64,000 nt of DNA, taken from NCBI GenBank assembly GCA_036675815.1, contig JAKFEE010000017.1, positions 31,690 through 95,689 of the forward strand, written 5' to 3'. This DNA comes from JAKFEE01 sp036675815 (GTDB lineage: Bacteria; Pseudomonadota; Alphaproteobacteria; Rhodospirillales; Magnetospirillaceae). Below the pieces are notes generated by a model that searched no databases, was not told the DNA's origin, and saw only the letters and a list, made by a program, of their open reading frames with translations. A program made the translations under genes and the position numbers. Shown one piece after another: positions 26,741 through 35,494 of this stretch (position 1 is the first letter of the stretch; each line of letters opens with the position of its first letter).

Positions 26741-27358
26741 GTGATTGCTAAGATTGTTGCCGTCGTCAGCTTGCTCATCCTGGTAGCCGTCATCAGCTTC
26801 GTCAGCGGCCCCGGCCTGTTCGGCGGCGATACGCGTTCGCCGGTGCCCGCCGCCACCATGCCGAGCATCGGCGGCGACTTCACCCTGGTCGACCAGGACG
26901 GCAAGACCGTCACCGACGAGACCTATCGGGGCCAGTATCGCCTGATGTTCTTCGGCTATACCTTCTGCCCCGACGTCTGCCCCACGGCGCTGGGCACGAT
27001 CGGCGCGGCGCTGGAGCAGTTGCCGCCCGAGGTCGTGCGTCGGACCACCCCCATCTTCATCAGCGTCGATCCTCAGCGCGACACGCCCGAAACGCTGAAG
27101 GCCTACGTCGCCAACTTCCACCCCCGGACCGTGGCGTTGACCGGCTCCAAGGAGCAGATCGCCGAGACCGCCAAGACCTTCCGCGTCTATTACGCCAAGG
27201 CCGAGACCAAGGATGGCCCCTATCTGATGGACCATTCCTCGATCATCTATTTCATGGGTCCCGATGGCGAATTCATCACCCATTTCAACCACATGACGCC
27301 GCCGGAGCAGATGGCGGAGACCATCGCCAAGTTCGTCAAGGCCGGCGCCGCATCATGA
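26741..27358 (+). CDS. SCO1/SenC family copper chaperone
   Basis: A 205-residue thioredoxin-fold protein tethered by an N-terminal membrane helix (residues 4-23) and facing the periplasm. The copper site is complete: Cys76 and Cys80 in FCPDVCP and His165 in MDHSS. Such proteins deliver copper to, or reduce, the CuA centre of cytochrome oxidase. The GTG start at 26741 has AAAGAGGG upstream. It is tightly behind the TauE/SafE-like gene, likely one transcript; no oxidase subunit gene is in the window. Confidence 0.94.
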   Translation: MIAKIVAVVSLLILVAVISFVSGPGLFGGDTRSPVPAATMPSIGGDFTLVDQDGKTVTDETYRGQYRLMFFGYTFCPDVCPTALGTIGAALEQLPPEVVRRTTPIFISVDPQRDTPETLKAYVANFHPRTVALTGSKEQIAETAKTFRVYYAKAETKDGPYLMDHSSIIYFMGPDGEFITHFNHMTPPEQMAETIAKFVKAGAAS

Positions 27359-27392
27359 GGCTGCAACCCCGCCAGCGTATCGTCCCCGCGCC

Positions 27393-27836
27393 ATGAATGC
27401 CGATCCGCCGCCGTTCTGGAAGGCCAAGTCCCTCGCCGAAATGACGGCCAACGAATGGGAATCGCTGTGCGATGGCTGTGGCAAGTGCTGCTTACACAAG
27501 CTCGAGGACGAAGACACCGGCGAAATCGCCTACACCGACGTCGCCTGCCATCTGCTCGACGTCGGCAGTTGCCGCTGCAGCAATTACGCCCGGCGGCGTG
27601 ACCTGGTGCCCGACTGCGTGCAGCTCGACGCCACCAATGCCGGCGCGCTGAACTGGATGCCCTCGACCTGCGCCTACCGTCTGCTGGCCGAGGGCAAGGA
27701 CCTGCCGTGGTGGCATGTGCTGATCTCGGGCGATCCCAACACCGTGCATGAGGCCGGGGTCTCGGTGCGCGGCCGCTGCGTCCCCGAGCGTCGCGCCGGC
27801 GACCTCTTCGATCACATCGTCGACTGGCCGAGGTGA
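27393..27836 (+). CDS. YcgN/YkgJ-type cysteine-cluster protein (UPF0260)
   Basis: A 147-residue protein of the UPF0260 group. The Cys cluster begins with LCDGCGKCCLHKLEDEDTG, then YTDVACHLLD, CRCSNYARR, VPDCVQL and STCAYRLL, giving about ten conserved cysteines likely to bind a metal or Fe-S centre. Function is unknown. Its stop overlaps the next GTG (GTGA at 27833-27836). The family is widespread in proteobacteria, so the call is firm although the role is not. Confidence 0.92.
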   Translation: MNADPPPFWKAKSLAEMTANEWESLCDGCGKCCLHKLEDEDTGEIAYTDVACHLLDVGSCRCSNYARRRDLVPDCVQLDATNAGALNWMPSTCAYRLLAEGKDLPWWHVLISGDPNTVHEAGVSVRGRCVPERRAGDLFDHIVDWPR

Positions 27837-28522
27837 CTGCCCGCCTGGAGATCGACGGCCGCGCGGTGCCGCTGCGCGTGCGCCGTTCGGCCCTCGCCGC
27901 GCGCATGAGCCTGCGCATCGACGGCCTGGCCGACGGCATCGTGCTAGTGTTGCCGCCGGGCGCGCCGCTGGCCGATGGCTTGCGCTTCGCCGCCGGCCAG
28001 CATGATTGGATCCGCCACCGGCTGGCGGCGCTGCCGCAGCGTGTCGCTTTCGTCGACGGTGCGGTGCTGCCCGTGTTGGGCACGCCGCACCGCGTGCGCC
28101 ATCGCCCGGAATGCCGGCGCGGCGTGTGGGCCGACGGCGGCGAGGTGCACGTATCCGGCCATGCCGAGCACCTGCCGCGCCGCCTGGGCGACTGGCTGAA
28201 AACCCGCGCCCGCGAAGAAATCGTCGCCCGCGCCTATCCTCTCGCCCAGGCGATCGACCGCCGGATCGCCGGCATCGTCGTGCGCGACCAGCGCTCGCGC
28301 TGGGGCAGTTGCACGGCCGCCGGCCGCCTCGCCTTCTCCTGGCGGTTGGTGCTGGCGCCCGAGGCGGTGCTGGCCTATGTCGTCGCCCACGAGGTGGCGC
28401 ATCTGGTGGAACTCAATCATTCCTCGGCCTTCTGGCGCCTGGTGCATCGCCTGATGCCCGGCATGGCGGCGCCCCGCCATTGGCTGAAGCTCAACGGGCA
28501 GTCGTTGCACCGCTACGGCTGA
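27833..28522 (+). CDS. YgjP-like zinc metallopeptidase-domain protein (DUF45, M48-type)
   Basis: A 229-residue protein with the zincin motif HEVAH at 186-190 and the third ligand His196. It also has the family segment RWGSCTAAGRLAFSW and a late HWLKLNGQ-type tail. Members resemble SprT/wss1-type metalloproteins and are often placed in restriction-modification or housekeeping contexts. A protease activity is inferred from the motif only. The start is a GTG overlapping the ycgN stop. No signal peptide, so cytosolic. Confidence 0.9.
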   Translation: MTARLEIDGRAVPLRVRRSALAARMSLRIDGLADGIVLVLPPGAPLADGLRFAAGQHDWIRHRLAALPQRVAFVDGAVLPVLGTPHRVRHRPECRRGVWADGGEVHVSGHAEHLPRRLGDWLKTRAREEIVARAYPLAQAIDRRIAGIVVRDQRSRWGSCTAAGRLAFSWRLVLAPEAVLAYVVAHEVAHLVELNHSSAFWRLVHRLMPGMAAPRHWLKLNGQSLHRYG

Positions 28523-28580
28523 GTGGCCAAGCCCGCCCCCGCTGGTGTATGAGGACGCCAGCCATTCCCGAGGACCCGCG

Positions 28581-28859
28581 ATGCTGAAGCTTGCCACCAT
28601 CTTCATGACCGTGTTCCTGGCCGAGTTGGGCGACAAGACACAGCTCGCCACGGTGCTGTTTGCCACCGACAAGGCGCATCACCCCCTGTTCGTCTTCCTG
28701 GCCGCCGCCGGCGCCCTGGTGCTGTCGACGGCGGTGGCGGTGGCCCTCGGCACCTGGGGCGCCAGGTATCTCGAGGCCGTACCCCTCAAACTGATTGCCG
28801 GCCTCGGCTTCATCGTCATCGGCGGCTGGACGGTGTTCGATCACTTCAAGGGCGCCTGA
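28581..28859 (+). CDS. Half-size GDT1/TMEM165 family cation transporter
   Basis: A 92-residue protein with three hydrophobic segments and a single copy of the signature ELGDKTQ (in the first helix). Eukaryotic GDT1 and bacterial MneA have two copies in one chain. A one-repeat protein must therefore act as a homo- or heterodimer. The family moves Mn2+ or Ca2+ against H+. I see no second half-gene next door, so a homodimer is the simplest reading. The start at 28581 was chosen so that the first helix begins the protein. Confidence 0.88.
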   Translation: MLKLATIFMTVFLAELGDKTQLATVLFATDKAHHPLFVFLAAAGALVLSTAVAVALGTWGARYLEAVPLKLIAGLGFIVIGGWTVFDHFKGA

Positions 28860-28863
28860 GCGA

Positions 28864-30063
28864 ATGGCCAAGCCGGCGCCGAATTCGCTGCCTGTGGCGG
28901 CGCTGCTCACCGGGCTCGTGGCGTTCGGTGCGGTATCGACCGACGTCTACCTGCCGTCGTTGCCGGCGATTTCCCGCGACCTCGACGCCGACGTCTCGCT
29001 GGTGCAGGTGACGCTCAGCGTCTTCGTCGCCGGTTTTGCCGTCTGCCAGCTTTTCTATGGGCCGCTGGCCGATCGTTTCGGGCGCCGGCCGGTGATCCTG
29101 GCCGGCGTGGCCACCTATATCGCCGCCAGCATCTTCTGCGTCTTCGCGCCGAGCATCGAGATGCTGATCCTCGGCCGCTTCCTGCAGGCGCTGGGCGGCT
29201 GTGTCGGGCCGGTGCTGGGCCGCGCCGTGGTCCGCGACGTCTACCCCAAGGAGCAGGCGGCGCGCGTACTGTCCTACATGGCTTCGGCCATGGCGCTGAT
29301 GCCGGCGGTGGCACCGATCCTCGGCGGCTGGGTGTTCACCCTGTTCGGCTGGCGCGCCAATTTCGTCGTCCTGGCGCTGTTTGGCACGATTCTCCTGCTG
29401 GGCACGGTCTTCCTGCTCGCCGAGACCAACAAACACCGCGACCCATATGCGCTGCGGCCGCGGCGCATCCTGGCCACCTATGCCCACCTTCTCGCCAATC
29501 GCCAGTTCGTCGCCGATTCCCTGTGCCTCGCCTTCTCGTTCTCGGCACTGTTCAGCTTCATCTCCGGCTCGTCGTTCGTGCTCATCGACACGCTGGGGCT
29601 GGCGCCCGAATATTTCGGCCTCGCCTTCGCCTGCGTCGTCCTCGGTTATATGAGCGGCACCTTCGTCTCGGGGCGCCTCGGCCACCGCTTCGGCCCCGAT
29701 CGCATGGTGCGCGCCGGCGTGCTGCTGGGGGTGGCCGGCGGCGGCGTGCTGGCGGGCCTGGCCTGGGCCGGCATCGCCACGATCACCGCGGTGGTGGCGC
29801 CGATGATCCTGGTTTTCGCCTCCTGCGGGCTGGTGCTACCCAACGCCACCGCCGCCGCCATTGCCCCGTTCGCGCGCATGGCCGGCAGCGCCTCGGCCAT
29901 GCTCGGTTTCATCCAGATGGCGGGCGGCGCCCTCGCCGGCTATCTGGTCGGGCGCCTGCACGACGGCACCACCGTGCCCATGGCCGAGGTGGTGCTGGCG
30001 ACGACGGTGCTGGCGCTGCTCAGCCATCTTTTCCGTCCGCGCCAGCCGGCGGGCTTGCCCTAG
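28864..30063 (+). CDS. Bcr/CflA family multidrug efflux transporter (MFS)
   Basis: A 399-residue proton-driven exporter with about twelve transmembrane segments. It has the DHA1/Bcr features: STDVYLPSLPAI in helix 1, the loop 2-3 motif YGPLADRFGRRPVIL (motif A, GxLaDRxGrkxxl), and GRFLQALGGCVGPVLGRAVVRD. The GDT1 stop is 4 bases upstream. Substrates in the family include bicyclomycin, chloramphenicol or sulphonamides; none can be assigned here. Confidence 0.92.
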   Translation: MAKPAPNSLPVAALLTGLVAFGAVSTDVYLPSLPAISRDLDADVSLVQVTLSVFVAGFAVCQLFYGPLADRFGRRPVILAGVATYIAASIFCVFAPSIEMLILGRFLQALGGCVGPVLGRAVVRDVYPKEQAARVLSYMASAMALMPAVAPILGGWVFTLFGWRANFVVLALFGTILLLGTVFLLAETNKHRDPYALRPRRILATYAHLLANRQFVADSLCLAFSFSALFSFISGSSFVLIDTLGLAPEYFGLAFACVVLGYMSGTFVSGRLGHRFGPDRMVRAGVLLGVAGGGVLAGLAWAGIATITAVVAPMILVFASCGLVLPNATAAAIAPFARMAGSASAMLGFIQMAGGALAGYLVGRLHDGTTVPMAEVVLATTVLALLSHLFRPRQPAGLP

Positions 30064-30131
30064 ATCATTGTCGGCATCGCCGCCGAGCCGGTAACTAGAG
30101 GCGTGCGCCGCAACCGAACACTGGCCCGAGG

Positions 30132-31103
30132 ATGAGCAAGGACGCCCTCACCGACCTGTTTCCGCCGATCGAGCCCTACGGCTCGGGCATGCTGCCGGTC
30201 GATGGGCGCCACCGCCTGTATTGGGAGCAATCGGGCAATTCCGACGGGGTGCCGGTGCTGTTCGTCCACGGCGGCCCCGGCGCCGGCACCGCCCCCGCCT
30301 ACCGCCGCTTTTTCGACCCGGACCATTACCGCATCATCCTGTTCGATCAGCGCGGCGCCGGCCGCTCGCTGCCGGCCGCCGACCTCACCGACAACACCAC
30401 CGACCACCTGATCGACGACATCGAGCGTTTGCGCCGCCACCTCGGGGTCGAGCGCTGGCTGGTGTTCGGCGGCTCGTGGGGCAGTACCCTGGGACTAGCC
30501 TATGGCCAGCAGCACCCCGGGCGCTGCCTGGGCTTCGTCCTGCGCGGCATCTTCCTGTTCCGCCGCCACGAGGTCGACTGGTTCGTCTACCGCATGGGCG
30601 CCTTCTTCCCCGAGGCGTGGCAACGCTTCGCCGGTCATATCCCCGAGGCCGAGCGCCACGACCTGCTCGCCGCCTATCACCGCCGCCTGATCCATCCGAA
30701 ACGTGAGGTGCACGGGCCGGCGGCCGAGATCTGGTGTGGCTACGAGGAGGCGTGCTCGCGGCTGGTGCCGCGCCGCGTTGCGGCGACTGCCGCGGCCGGC
30801 GGCGGGCGGGTCTCGGCCGCGGCGGTGGCCATGGCGCGCATCGAGGCCCACTACATGATGCACGCCGGCTTTCTCGCCGAGAACCAGTTGCTCGAGCGCC
30901 TGCCGGTGCTGCACGGCCATCCGGCGGTGATCGTGCAGGGCCGCTACGACGTGGTCTGCCCGGTGGCCACCGCCGACGAGCTGGCCCGCGCCTGGCCGGG
31001 CGCCGACTACGTGGTGGTGCCCGACGCCGGCCATTCGGCGATGGAGCCGGGGCTGCGCGCCGCCCTGGTCGCCGCCACCCAGCGCCTGCGCCGCCTGTCC
31101 TGA
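30132..31103 (+). CDS. pip: Prolyl aminopeptidase (alpha/beta-hydrolase, S33)
   Basis: A 323-residue cytosolic serine peptidase that removes N-terminal proline. Motifs: VHGGPGAGT for the oxyanion hole, DQRGAGRS, the nucleophile elbow GGSWGS, and the late Asp (GRYDVVCP) and His (DAGHSAME) of the triad. Full length. A short Ala/Gly-rich stretch (AATAAAGGGRVSAAA) replaces the usual W-rich linker in the cap domain. GAGG precedes the ATG. The tRNA-Arg gene follows 64 bases after its stop. Confidence 0.93.
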   Translation: MSKDALTDLFPPIEPYGSGMLPVDGRHRLYWEQSGNSDGVPVLFVHGGPGAGTAPAYRRFFDPDHYRIILFDQRGAGRSLPAADLTDNTTDHLIDDIERLRRHLGVERWLVFGGSWGSTLGLAYGQQHPGRCLGFVLRGIFLFRRHEVDWFVYRMGAFFPEAWQRFAGHIPEAERHDLLAAYHRRLIHPKREVHGPAAEIWCGYEEACSRLVPRRVAATAAAGGGRVSAAAVAMARIEAHYMMHAGFLAENQLLERLPVLHGHPAVIVQGRYDVVCPVATADELARAWPGADYVVVPDAGHSAMEPGLRAALVAATQRLRRLS

Positions 31104-31167
31104 TCAGGGAAAAATCCGCCACAAGAGCCTGCCGCCGGCGCCGCGGCCATGCTATGGTCCGCCGCGG

Positions 31168-31244
31168 GCGCCCGTAGCTCAGCCGGATAGAGCACAGGAT
31201 TCCTAATCCTGGGGCCGTGGGTTCGAATCCCGCCGGGCGCACCA
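31168..31244 (+). tRNA. tRNA-Arg (anticodon CCT)
   Basis: A 77-base cloverleaf. Acceptor arms GCGCCCG (31168-31174) and CGGGCGC (31234-31240) pair perfectly, the discriminator is A and CCA is encoded (31242-31244). The anticodon stem CAGGA/TCCTG encloses TTCCTAA, so the anticodon is CCT (31202-31204), reading AGG. The T-loop GGTTCGAATCC is standard. A decayed IS5 transposase follows. Confidence 0.97.
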
Positions 31245-31404
31245 CTTTCCCATTTTCACTGCCCCAAAACGAAAATTTGCCGCCAATAGCCGCTGGGGCT
31301 ACGCTCGACCAAAATCGGGAATGGTGAGCAGGCGACAAATAGTGAACGGCGGCTCGCCGGATGGTTGGCGCTACGCACCCTATTGTCGGAATGGCCGGAA
31401 TTCG

Positions 31405-31800
31405 CTGAAGCGCTACGAACTGACATCGGCCCAGTGGGCGAGAATAGAGCACCTCGTGCCCGGCAAGGCGAGCGATCCCGGGCGCACCGGGACGGACAAC
31501 CGGACTTCGTCAATGCGGTTCTGTGGGTCCTGCGATCGGGAGCGCGCTGGTCTGACCTTCCCGAGCGCTACAGCAAGTTCAAGACGGCCCACGAGCGCTT
31601 CACGCACTGGGCCGCCAAAAAGCGCGCCCGCGCCTTTGACGCTCGGATCTACAAGAAGCGCAATCTGGTCGACGGGCTATCAACAGGCTCAAGCAATTCC
31701 GCCGGATTGCCACCCGCTACGACCGTAAGCCCGCCAACTTCAAGGCCTTCCTTTGCCTCGCCGCCCTGCCGGCCTGGCTTCTCATGAATGTCGAACAGCC
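31405..31800 (+). pseudogene. IS5-family transposase remnant (frameshifted, internally deleted)
   Basis: Three pieces of one transposase lie in different frames. The N-terminus KRYELTSAQWARIEHLVPGK runs from 31408, with CTG where the start codon is expected at 31405. The next part, VNAVLWVLRSGARWSDLPER, continues in a shifted frame (about 31510-31620). The C-terminal part, RLKQFRRIATRYDRKPANF then FLCLAALPAW, lies in another frame (about 31680-31790). The central catalytic DDE region is largely missing. This is the IS5/IS1031-like pattern of conserved N- and C-terminal blocks. No clear terminal inverted repeats remain. It abuts tRNA-Arg and ends just before the hemW stop. Confidence 0.85.
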
Positions 31801-31819
31801 TGGCATTACAGTTGCGATG

Positions 31820-32992
31820 CTAGGGCAACAGCTCGGCCAGGACGGTATTCAGCAGCAGGCGACCCTGCGCCGTCGTGCGTAGGCCTTCGCCCTGCCAGGT
31901 CACCATCCCGGCCTCCTCCATCCGAACCAGGCCACGGGGATCGAGCACGTCGCGCAAGGCCCGCCCGGTCTGGCGGCGGAAGCGCATCCCGTCGATGCCC
32001 TCGCCCAGGCGCAGACCCATCATCAGCAGTTCCTCGATGCGCTGATCGGCGTCGAGGGGCGCGCTGTCCTGGGTGGCATGGCCGTCGCGCGCCACCCGCG
32101 CCAGCCATATCTCGGGCGCGCGGTGCTGGCGGAAGGCCGACATCCTGCCGCCGACCAGCAGGCGGCCATGGGCGCCGGGGCCGATGCCGACCCATTCGCC
32201 GCCCCGCCAGTACAGCAGGTTGTGCCGCGATTCCGCGCCCGGCCGCGCATGGTTCGACACCTCGTAGCCCCGCAGGCCGGCGGCGGTGCAGATGTCCTGA
32301 GTGAGCTCGTACATGCTGACCGCCGCATCCTCCGACGGCAGCACCAGCTCACCGCGCGCATGCAGCGGATGGAAAGCCGTGCCCGGCTCGATGGTCAGCT
32401 GGTACAGCGATAGATGATCGACCGCCATATCGATGGCCCGGCGCAACTCGGCAGTCCAGCCTTCGGGCGTCTGCCCCGGGCGCGCATAGATCAGATCGAA
32501 GCTGATGCGCGGAAAGACCCGCCGCGCCAAGGCGATGGCGGCCAAGGCCTCGGTCAGGTCGTGGCGTCGCCCCAAGGCGCGCAGCGCCGTGTCGTCCAGC
32601 GCCTGGATGCCCATCGACAGCCGGTTGACGCCCGCGGCGCGGAACCCCTGGAAGCGCTCGGCGTCGACGGCGCCGGGGTTGGCCTCGAGCGTGATCTCGG
32701 CGTCGGACGCAAGCGGCCAGTGCGCGGCGATGCGCTCGATGACCGCCGCTACCGTATCGGCCTGCATCAGCGACGGCGTGCCGCCGCCGAAAAAGACGCT
32801 GGAGACGGTGCGTTCGGGCACCAGCCCCCGGAAATGGTCGAGTTCGGCCAGCAAGCCCCGGCGCCAGCGATCGTGATCGACGTTGGTGGCGGCGTGGCTG
32901 TTGAAGTCGCAATAGGGGCATTTCGACAGGCAGAACGGCCAGTGGACGTAGATGCCGAAGCCGGGATCGAGGTTTGGGGACACAGGAATCAC
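31820..32992 (-). CDS. hemW: Radical SAM haem chaperone HemW
   Basis: A 390-residue radical SAM protein. The cluster motif is HWPFCLSKCPYCDF (CxxxCxxC plus an extra Cys as in HemW). It is followed by FFGGGTPSLM, EANPGAVD, RLSMGIQALDD and a HemN-type C-terminal domain (YWRGGEWVGIGPGAHGR). HemW inserts haem into respiratory enzymes and is often mis-called coproporphyrinogen oxidase. No ATG is available; GTG at 32992 or 32983 both fit, with no convincing ribosome binding site, so the first residues are uncertain. It follows rdgB, the common alphaproteobacterial order. Confidence 0.9.
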   Translation of the reverse strand: MIPVSPNLDPGFGIYVHWPFCLSKCPYCDFNSHAATNVDHDRWRRGLLAELDHFRGLVPERTVSSVFFGGGTPSLMQADTVAAVIERIAAHWPLASDAEITLEANPGAVDAERFQGFRAAGVNRLSMGIQALDDTALRALGRRHDLTEALAAIALARRVFPRISFDLIYARPGQTPEGWTAELRRAIDMAVDHLSLYQLTIEPGTAFHPLHARGELVLPSEDAAVSMYELTQDICTAAGLRGYEVSNHARPGAESRHNLLYWRGGEWVGIGPGAHGRLLVGGRMSAFRQHRAPEIWLARVARDGHATQDSAPLDADQRIEELLMMGLRLGEGIDGMRFRRQTGRALRDVLDPRGLVRMEEAGMVTWQGEGLRTTAQGRLLLNTVLAELLP

Positions 32993-33059
32993 GATGAACG
33001 ATGCCGCGGAGGCAAGGATATTGGTGTTCCCGCCGCCCGAGAAAATCCCCTGACGTCCC

Positions 33060-33662
33060 TTAAGGGAAGCACGCGGCGACGAGCTTGCGGAAGGCGTCGG
33101 CGCGGTGGCTGATCTGGTCCTTCCGCGCCGGGTCCATTTCGCCGAAGGTGATGTCGTAGCCGTCGGGCTGGAAGATGGGGTCATAGCCGAAGCCGTGGTC
33201 GCCGCGCGGCGGCCACACCACGGTGCCGTGGACCGTGCCCTCGACCGCCACCTCGGCATCATCCGGCCAGCACAGCGACAGGGCGCAGACGAAATGGGCG
33301 CGGCGATCGGCGCTGTCGCCGAGCTCGCGGTGGACGCGCGCCATGGCCGCGGTGAAATCCTTGCCCGGGCCGGCCCAACGCGCCGAATAGATGCCGGGGG
33401 CGCCGCCCAGGGTGTGGACGGCGAGCCCCGAATCGTCGGCCAGCGCCGGCAGGCCCGAGGCATGTGCCGCCGCCATCGCCTTGAGACGGGCATTGGCGAC
33501 GAAGCTGTCGCCGGTCTCTTCCGGCTCGGCCAGCCCGAGTTCGCCCGCCGAGACGACCTGGGCACCATGCGGTGCCAGCAGGGCACCGATCTCGCGCACC
33601 TTGCCGGCATTGTGGCTGGCGATGACCAGCCGCCCGCCGGCAAACCTGCGCGCCGCCGTCAC
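33060..33662 (-). CDS. rdgB: XTP/dITP diphosphatase (RdgB/HAM1)
   Basis: A 200-residue nucleotide-pool cleaning enzyme that hydrolyses dITP, XTP and ITP to monophosphates. It has VIASHNAGKVREI at the N-terminus, ADDSGLAV with the active-site Asp pair, GIYSARWAG, HGFGYDPIF and SHRADAF near the end. The start overlaps the rph stop (ATGA at 33659-33662), so rph-rdgB-hemW form one operon. Confidence 0.96.
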   Translation of the reverse strand: MTAARRFAGGRLVIASHNAGKVREIGALLAPHGAQVVSAGELGLAEPEETGDSFVANARLKAMAAAHASGLPALADDSGLAVHTLGGAPGIYSARWAGPGKDFTAAMARVHRELGDSADRRAHFVCALSLCWPDDAEVAVEGTVHGTVVWPPRGDHGFGYDPIFQPDGYDITFGEMDPARKDQISHRADAFRKLVAACFP

Positions 33663-34375
33663 AGCCCTAGCGCCTGACGCTGCAGGGCGGCCAGTTCGGC
33701 CACGCCTTTCTCGGCGAGGTCGAGCAGCTTGAGGAACTGGGCACGGGCGAACGGCACGTCCTCGGCCGTGCCCTGGACCTCGACGATGGCGCCGTCACCG
33801 GTCAGCACGAAATTGGTGTCGGCCTGGCAGGCCGAATCCTCGGCATAGTCCAGATCGAGCACCTCATGGCCCTGGTAGATGCCGCAGGACACGGCGGCGA
33901 CTTGGCCGGTCAGCGGCACCGCCTTGAGCATGCCGAGGCTGACGATGCGCTGGAACGCCAGATGCAGCGCCACCCAGGCGCCGGTGATCGAGGCGGTGCG
34001 CGTGCCGCCGTCGGCCTGCAGCACGTCGCAGTCGATCTTGATCTGCATCTCGCCCATGGCGGCAAGATTGGTGACCGAGCGCAAGGAGCGGCCGATCAGG
34101 CGCTGGATTTCCTGGGTGCGGCCCGTCTGCTTGCCCCTGGCCGCCTCGCGATCGGTGCGGCTGTGGGTCGAGCGCGGCAGCATGCCGTACTCGGCGGTGA
34201 CCCAGCCCTTGCCGCTGTTGCGCAGGAAGCCCGGCACCTTCTCGTCGACCGAGGCGGTGCACAGCACGTGCGTATCGCCGAAGCGGACGAGGCATGAGCC
34301 CTCGGCATATTTCGAGAAGCCCGGCTCGAGGGCGATGGGGCGCAGTTGGTCAAGAGCGCGGCCGGAGGGGCGCAT
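33659..34375 (-). CDS. rph: Ribonuclease PH
   Basis: A 238-residue phosphorolytic 3'-exoribonuclease trimming tRNA 3' ends. It has RPSGRALDQLRPI, a GDTHVLCTASV segment, the WVTAEYGMLPRSTHSR motif, QIKIDCDVLQADGGTRTASITGA with catalytic acidic residues, and EVQGTAEDVPF. Full length and intact. First gene of the minus-strand rph-rdgB-hemW group, divergent from ubiK. Confidence 0.97.
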   Translation of the reverse strand: MRPSGRALDQLRPIALEPGFSKYAEGSCLVRFGDTHVLCTASVDEKVPGFLRNSGKGWVTAEYGMLPRSTHSRTDREAARGKQTGRTQEIQRLIGRSLRSVTNLAAMGEMQIKIDCDVLQADGGTRTASITGAWVALHLAFQRIVSLGMLKAVPLTGQVAAVSCGIYQGHEVLDLDYAEDSACQADTNFVLTGDGAIVEVQGTAEDVPFARAQFLKLLDLAEKGVAELAALQRQALGL

Positions 34376-34518
34376 GGCGGGCCTCTGCTGAAGGTCAAAG
34401 CGGCCGGCACCTTAGCCGCCGTCGCGGGCCGCGTCCAGGGAACAGCGCGTACGCGCGGATTGCCAATGGGGCGCGGCAGACGCCATAATGCCGTGAACCC
34501 ATACAGTGGATTATCCCC

Positions 34519-34824
34519 ATGCAGACGCAGAACCGGTTTTTCGACGACTTGGCGCGTGTCGCCGGCGGCGCCATCGGCACGCTCGCCGGACTCCGCAACG
34601 AGCTCGAGGCGCTGATGCGCCAGCAGTTCGAGCGGCTGCTGGCCGACATGAACCTGGTGACGCGCGACGAATTCGAGGCGGTGCAGGCGATGGCGGCAAA
34701 GGCGCGCAGCGAGCAGGAAACATTGGCCCAGCGCGTCGCCGCCCTGGAGGCCCGGCTAGAGGACGTTTCGGCAGGGCGGGGCCGGCGAAAGGGCGTGGGC
34801 GAGTCCCCGGCGCCGCAGGACTAA
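34519..34824 (+). CDS. ubiK: UbiK-type accessory factor (BMFP/YqiC family)
   Basis: A 101-residue mostly helical protein. The first half is amphipathic, with FFDDLARVAGGAIGTLAGLRNE. The C-terminal region (about 50-85) is a coiled coil with a VTRDEFEAVQAMAAKARSE segment, the family hallmark, which trimerises. UbiK helps organise the ubiquinone-biosynthesis complex with lipids. The position upstream of the YbjN-like gene is usual in alphaproteobacteria. The C-terminus ends in a Gly/Arg-rich tail. Confidence 0.88.
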   Translation: MQTQNRFFDDLARVAGGAIGTLAGLRNELEALMRQQFERLLADMNLVTRDEFEAVQAMAAKARSEQETLAQRVAALEARLEDVSAGRGRRKGVGESPAPQD

Positions 34825-34989
34825 ACGGTAAGCGCCGCAGTCGACACCGCCACCTATCGACCACCTGTCGCCGGCGCTTGCACGGGCCGGCCATTGTCGC
34901 TAGCCTAGCAAGGTGCGGCGCTTGCGCCGTCGCACCGTTTACGACCCGTGCTCAGGGGAACGGGTATATCAAGCAGGGGAGGCGCAGAC

Positions 34990-35493
34990 ATGACGTTTTC
35001 CGTCATGTTCCATGACGAACCGCCGGCCAATCCACTCGAAATCGTCGAACAGTTCGTCAGCGCCAACGACTGGCCGTTCGAGCGGCGCAATGACGACGAG
35101 ATGGCGGTTGAGGTGCCCGGCCAGTGGTGTGACTACAGCCTCTATTTCGCGTGGCGCCCTGAAGTCGGGGCAATGCACTTCACCTGCGCCTTCAACCTGA
35201 AGGTGGTGGGGGCCAAGAAGCCGGCGATCTACGAGCTGATGGCCCATCTGAATGACAAGCTGTGGCTGGGCCATTTCGGACTGTGGACGGACGAGAGCGT
35301 TCCGCTATTCCGCCACTCCGTCCTGATGCGCGGCCCGGCTGGCACATCGGTCGAGGAGGTCGAGGATCTGGTCGACATCGCGCTGACCGAGTGCGAGCGC
35401 TTCTACCCGGCGTTCCAATACGTCATCTGGGGCGGCAAGAGCCCTTCCGAGGCCATCGCCGCCGCGATGTTCGACACGGTAGGCGAGGCCTGA
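34990..35493 (+). CDS. YbjN domain-containing protein
   Basis: A 167-residue protein of the YbjN group, a small alpha/beta sensory or chaperone-like fold. It has NPLEIVEQFVSANDWPFERR, YFAWRPEVGAMHFTC, ELMAHLNDKLWLGHFGL and a final YPAFQYVIWGGKSPSEAI segment. The start at 34990 has GGGGAGG 7 bases upstream. It is followed within one base by the proC GTG start, so they are probably co-translated. E. coli YbjN affects stress and motility; no firm function. Confidence 0.88.
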   Translation: MTFSVMFHDEPPANPLEIVEQFVSANDWPFERRNDDEMAVEVPGQWCDYSLYFAWRPEVGAMHFTCAFNLKVVGAKKPAIYELMAHLNDKLWLGHFGLWTDESVPLFRHSVLMRGPAGTSVEEVEDLVDIALTECERFYPAFQYVIWGGKSPSEAIAAAMFDTVGEA

Positions 35494-35494
35494 G

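Noticed and set aside
31820..33643. A 607-codon fusion of rdgB-like and hemW sequence
   Set aside because: The upstream part of that frame is out-of-frame sequence inside rdgB; rdgB itself is complete in another frame.
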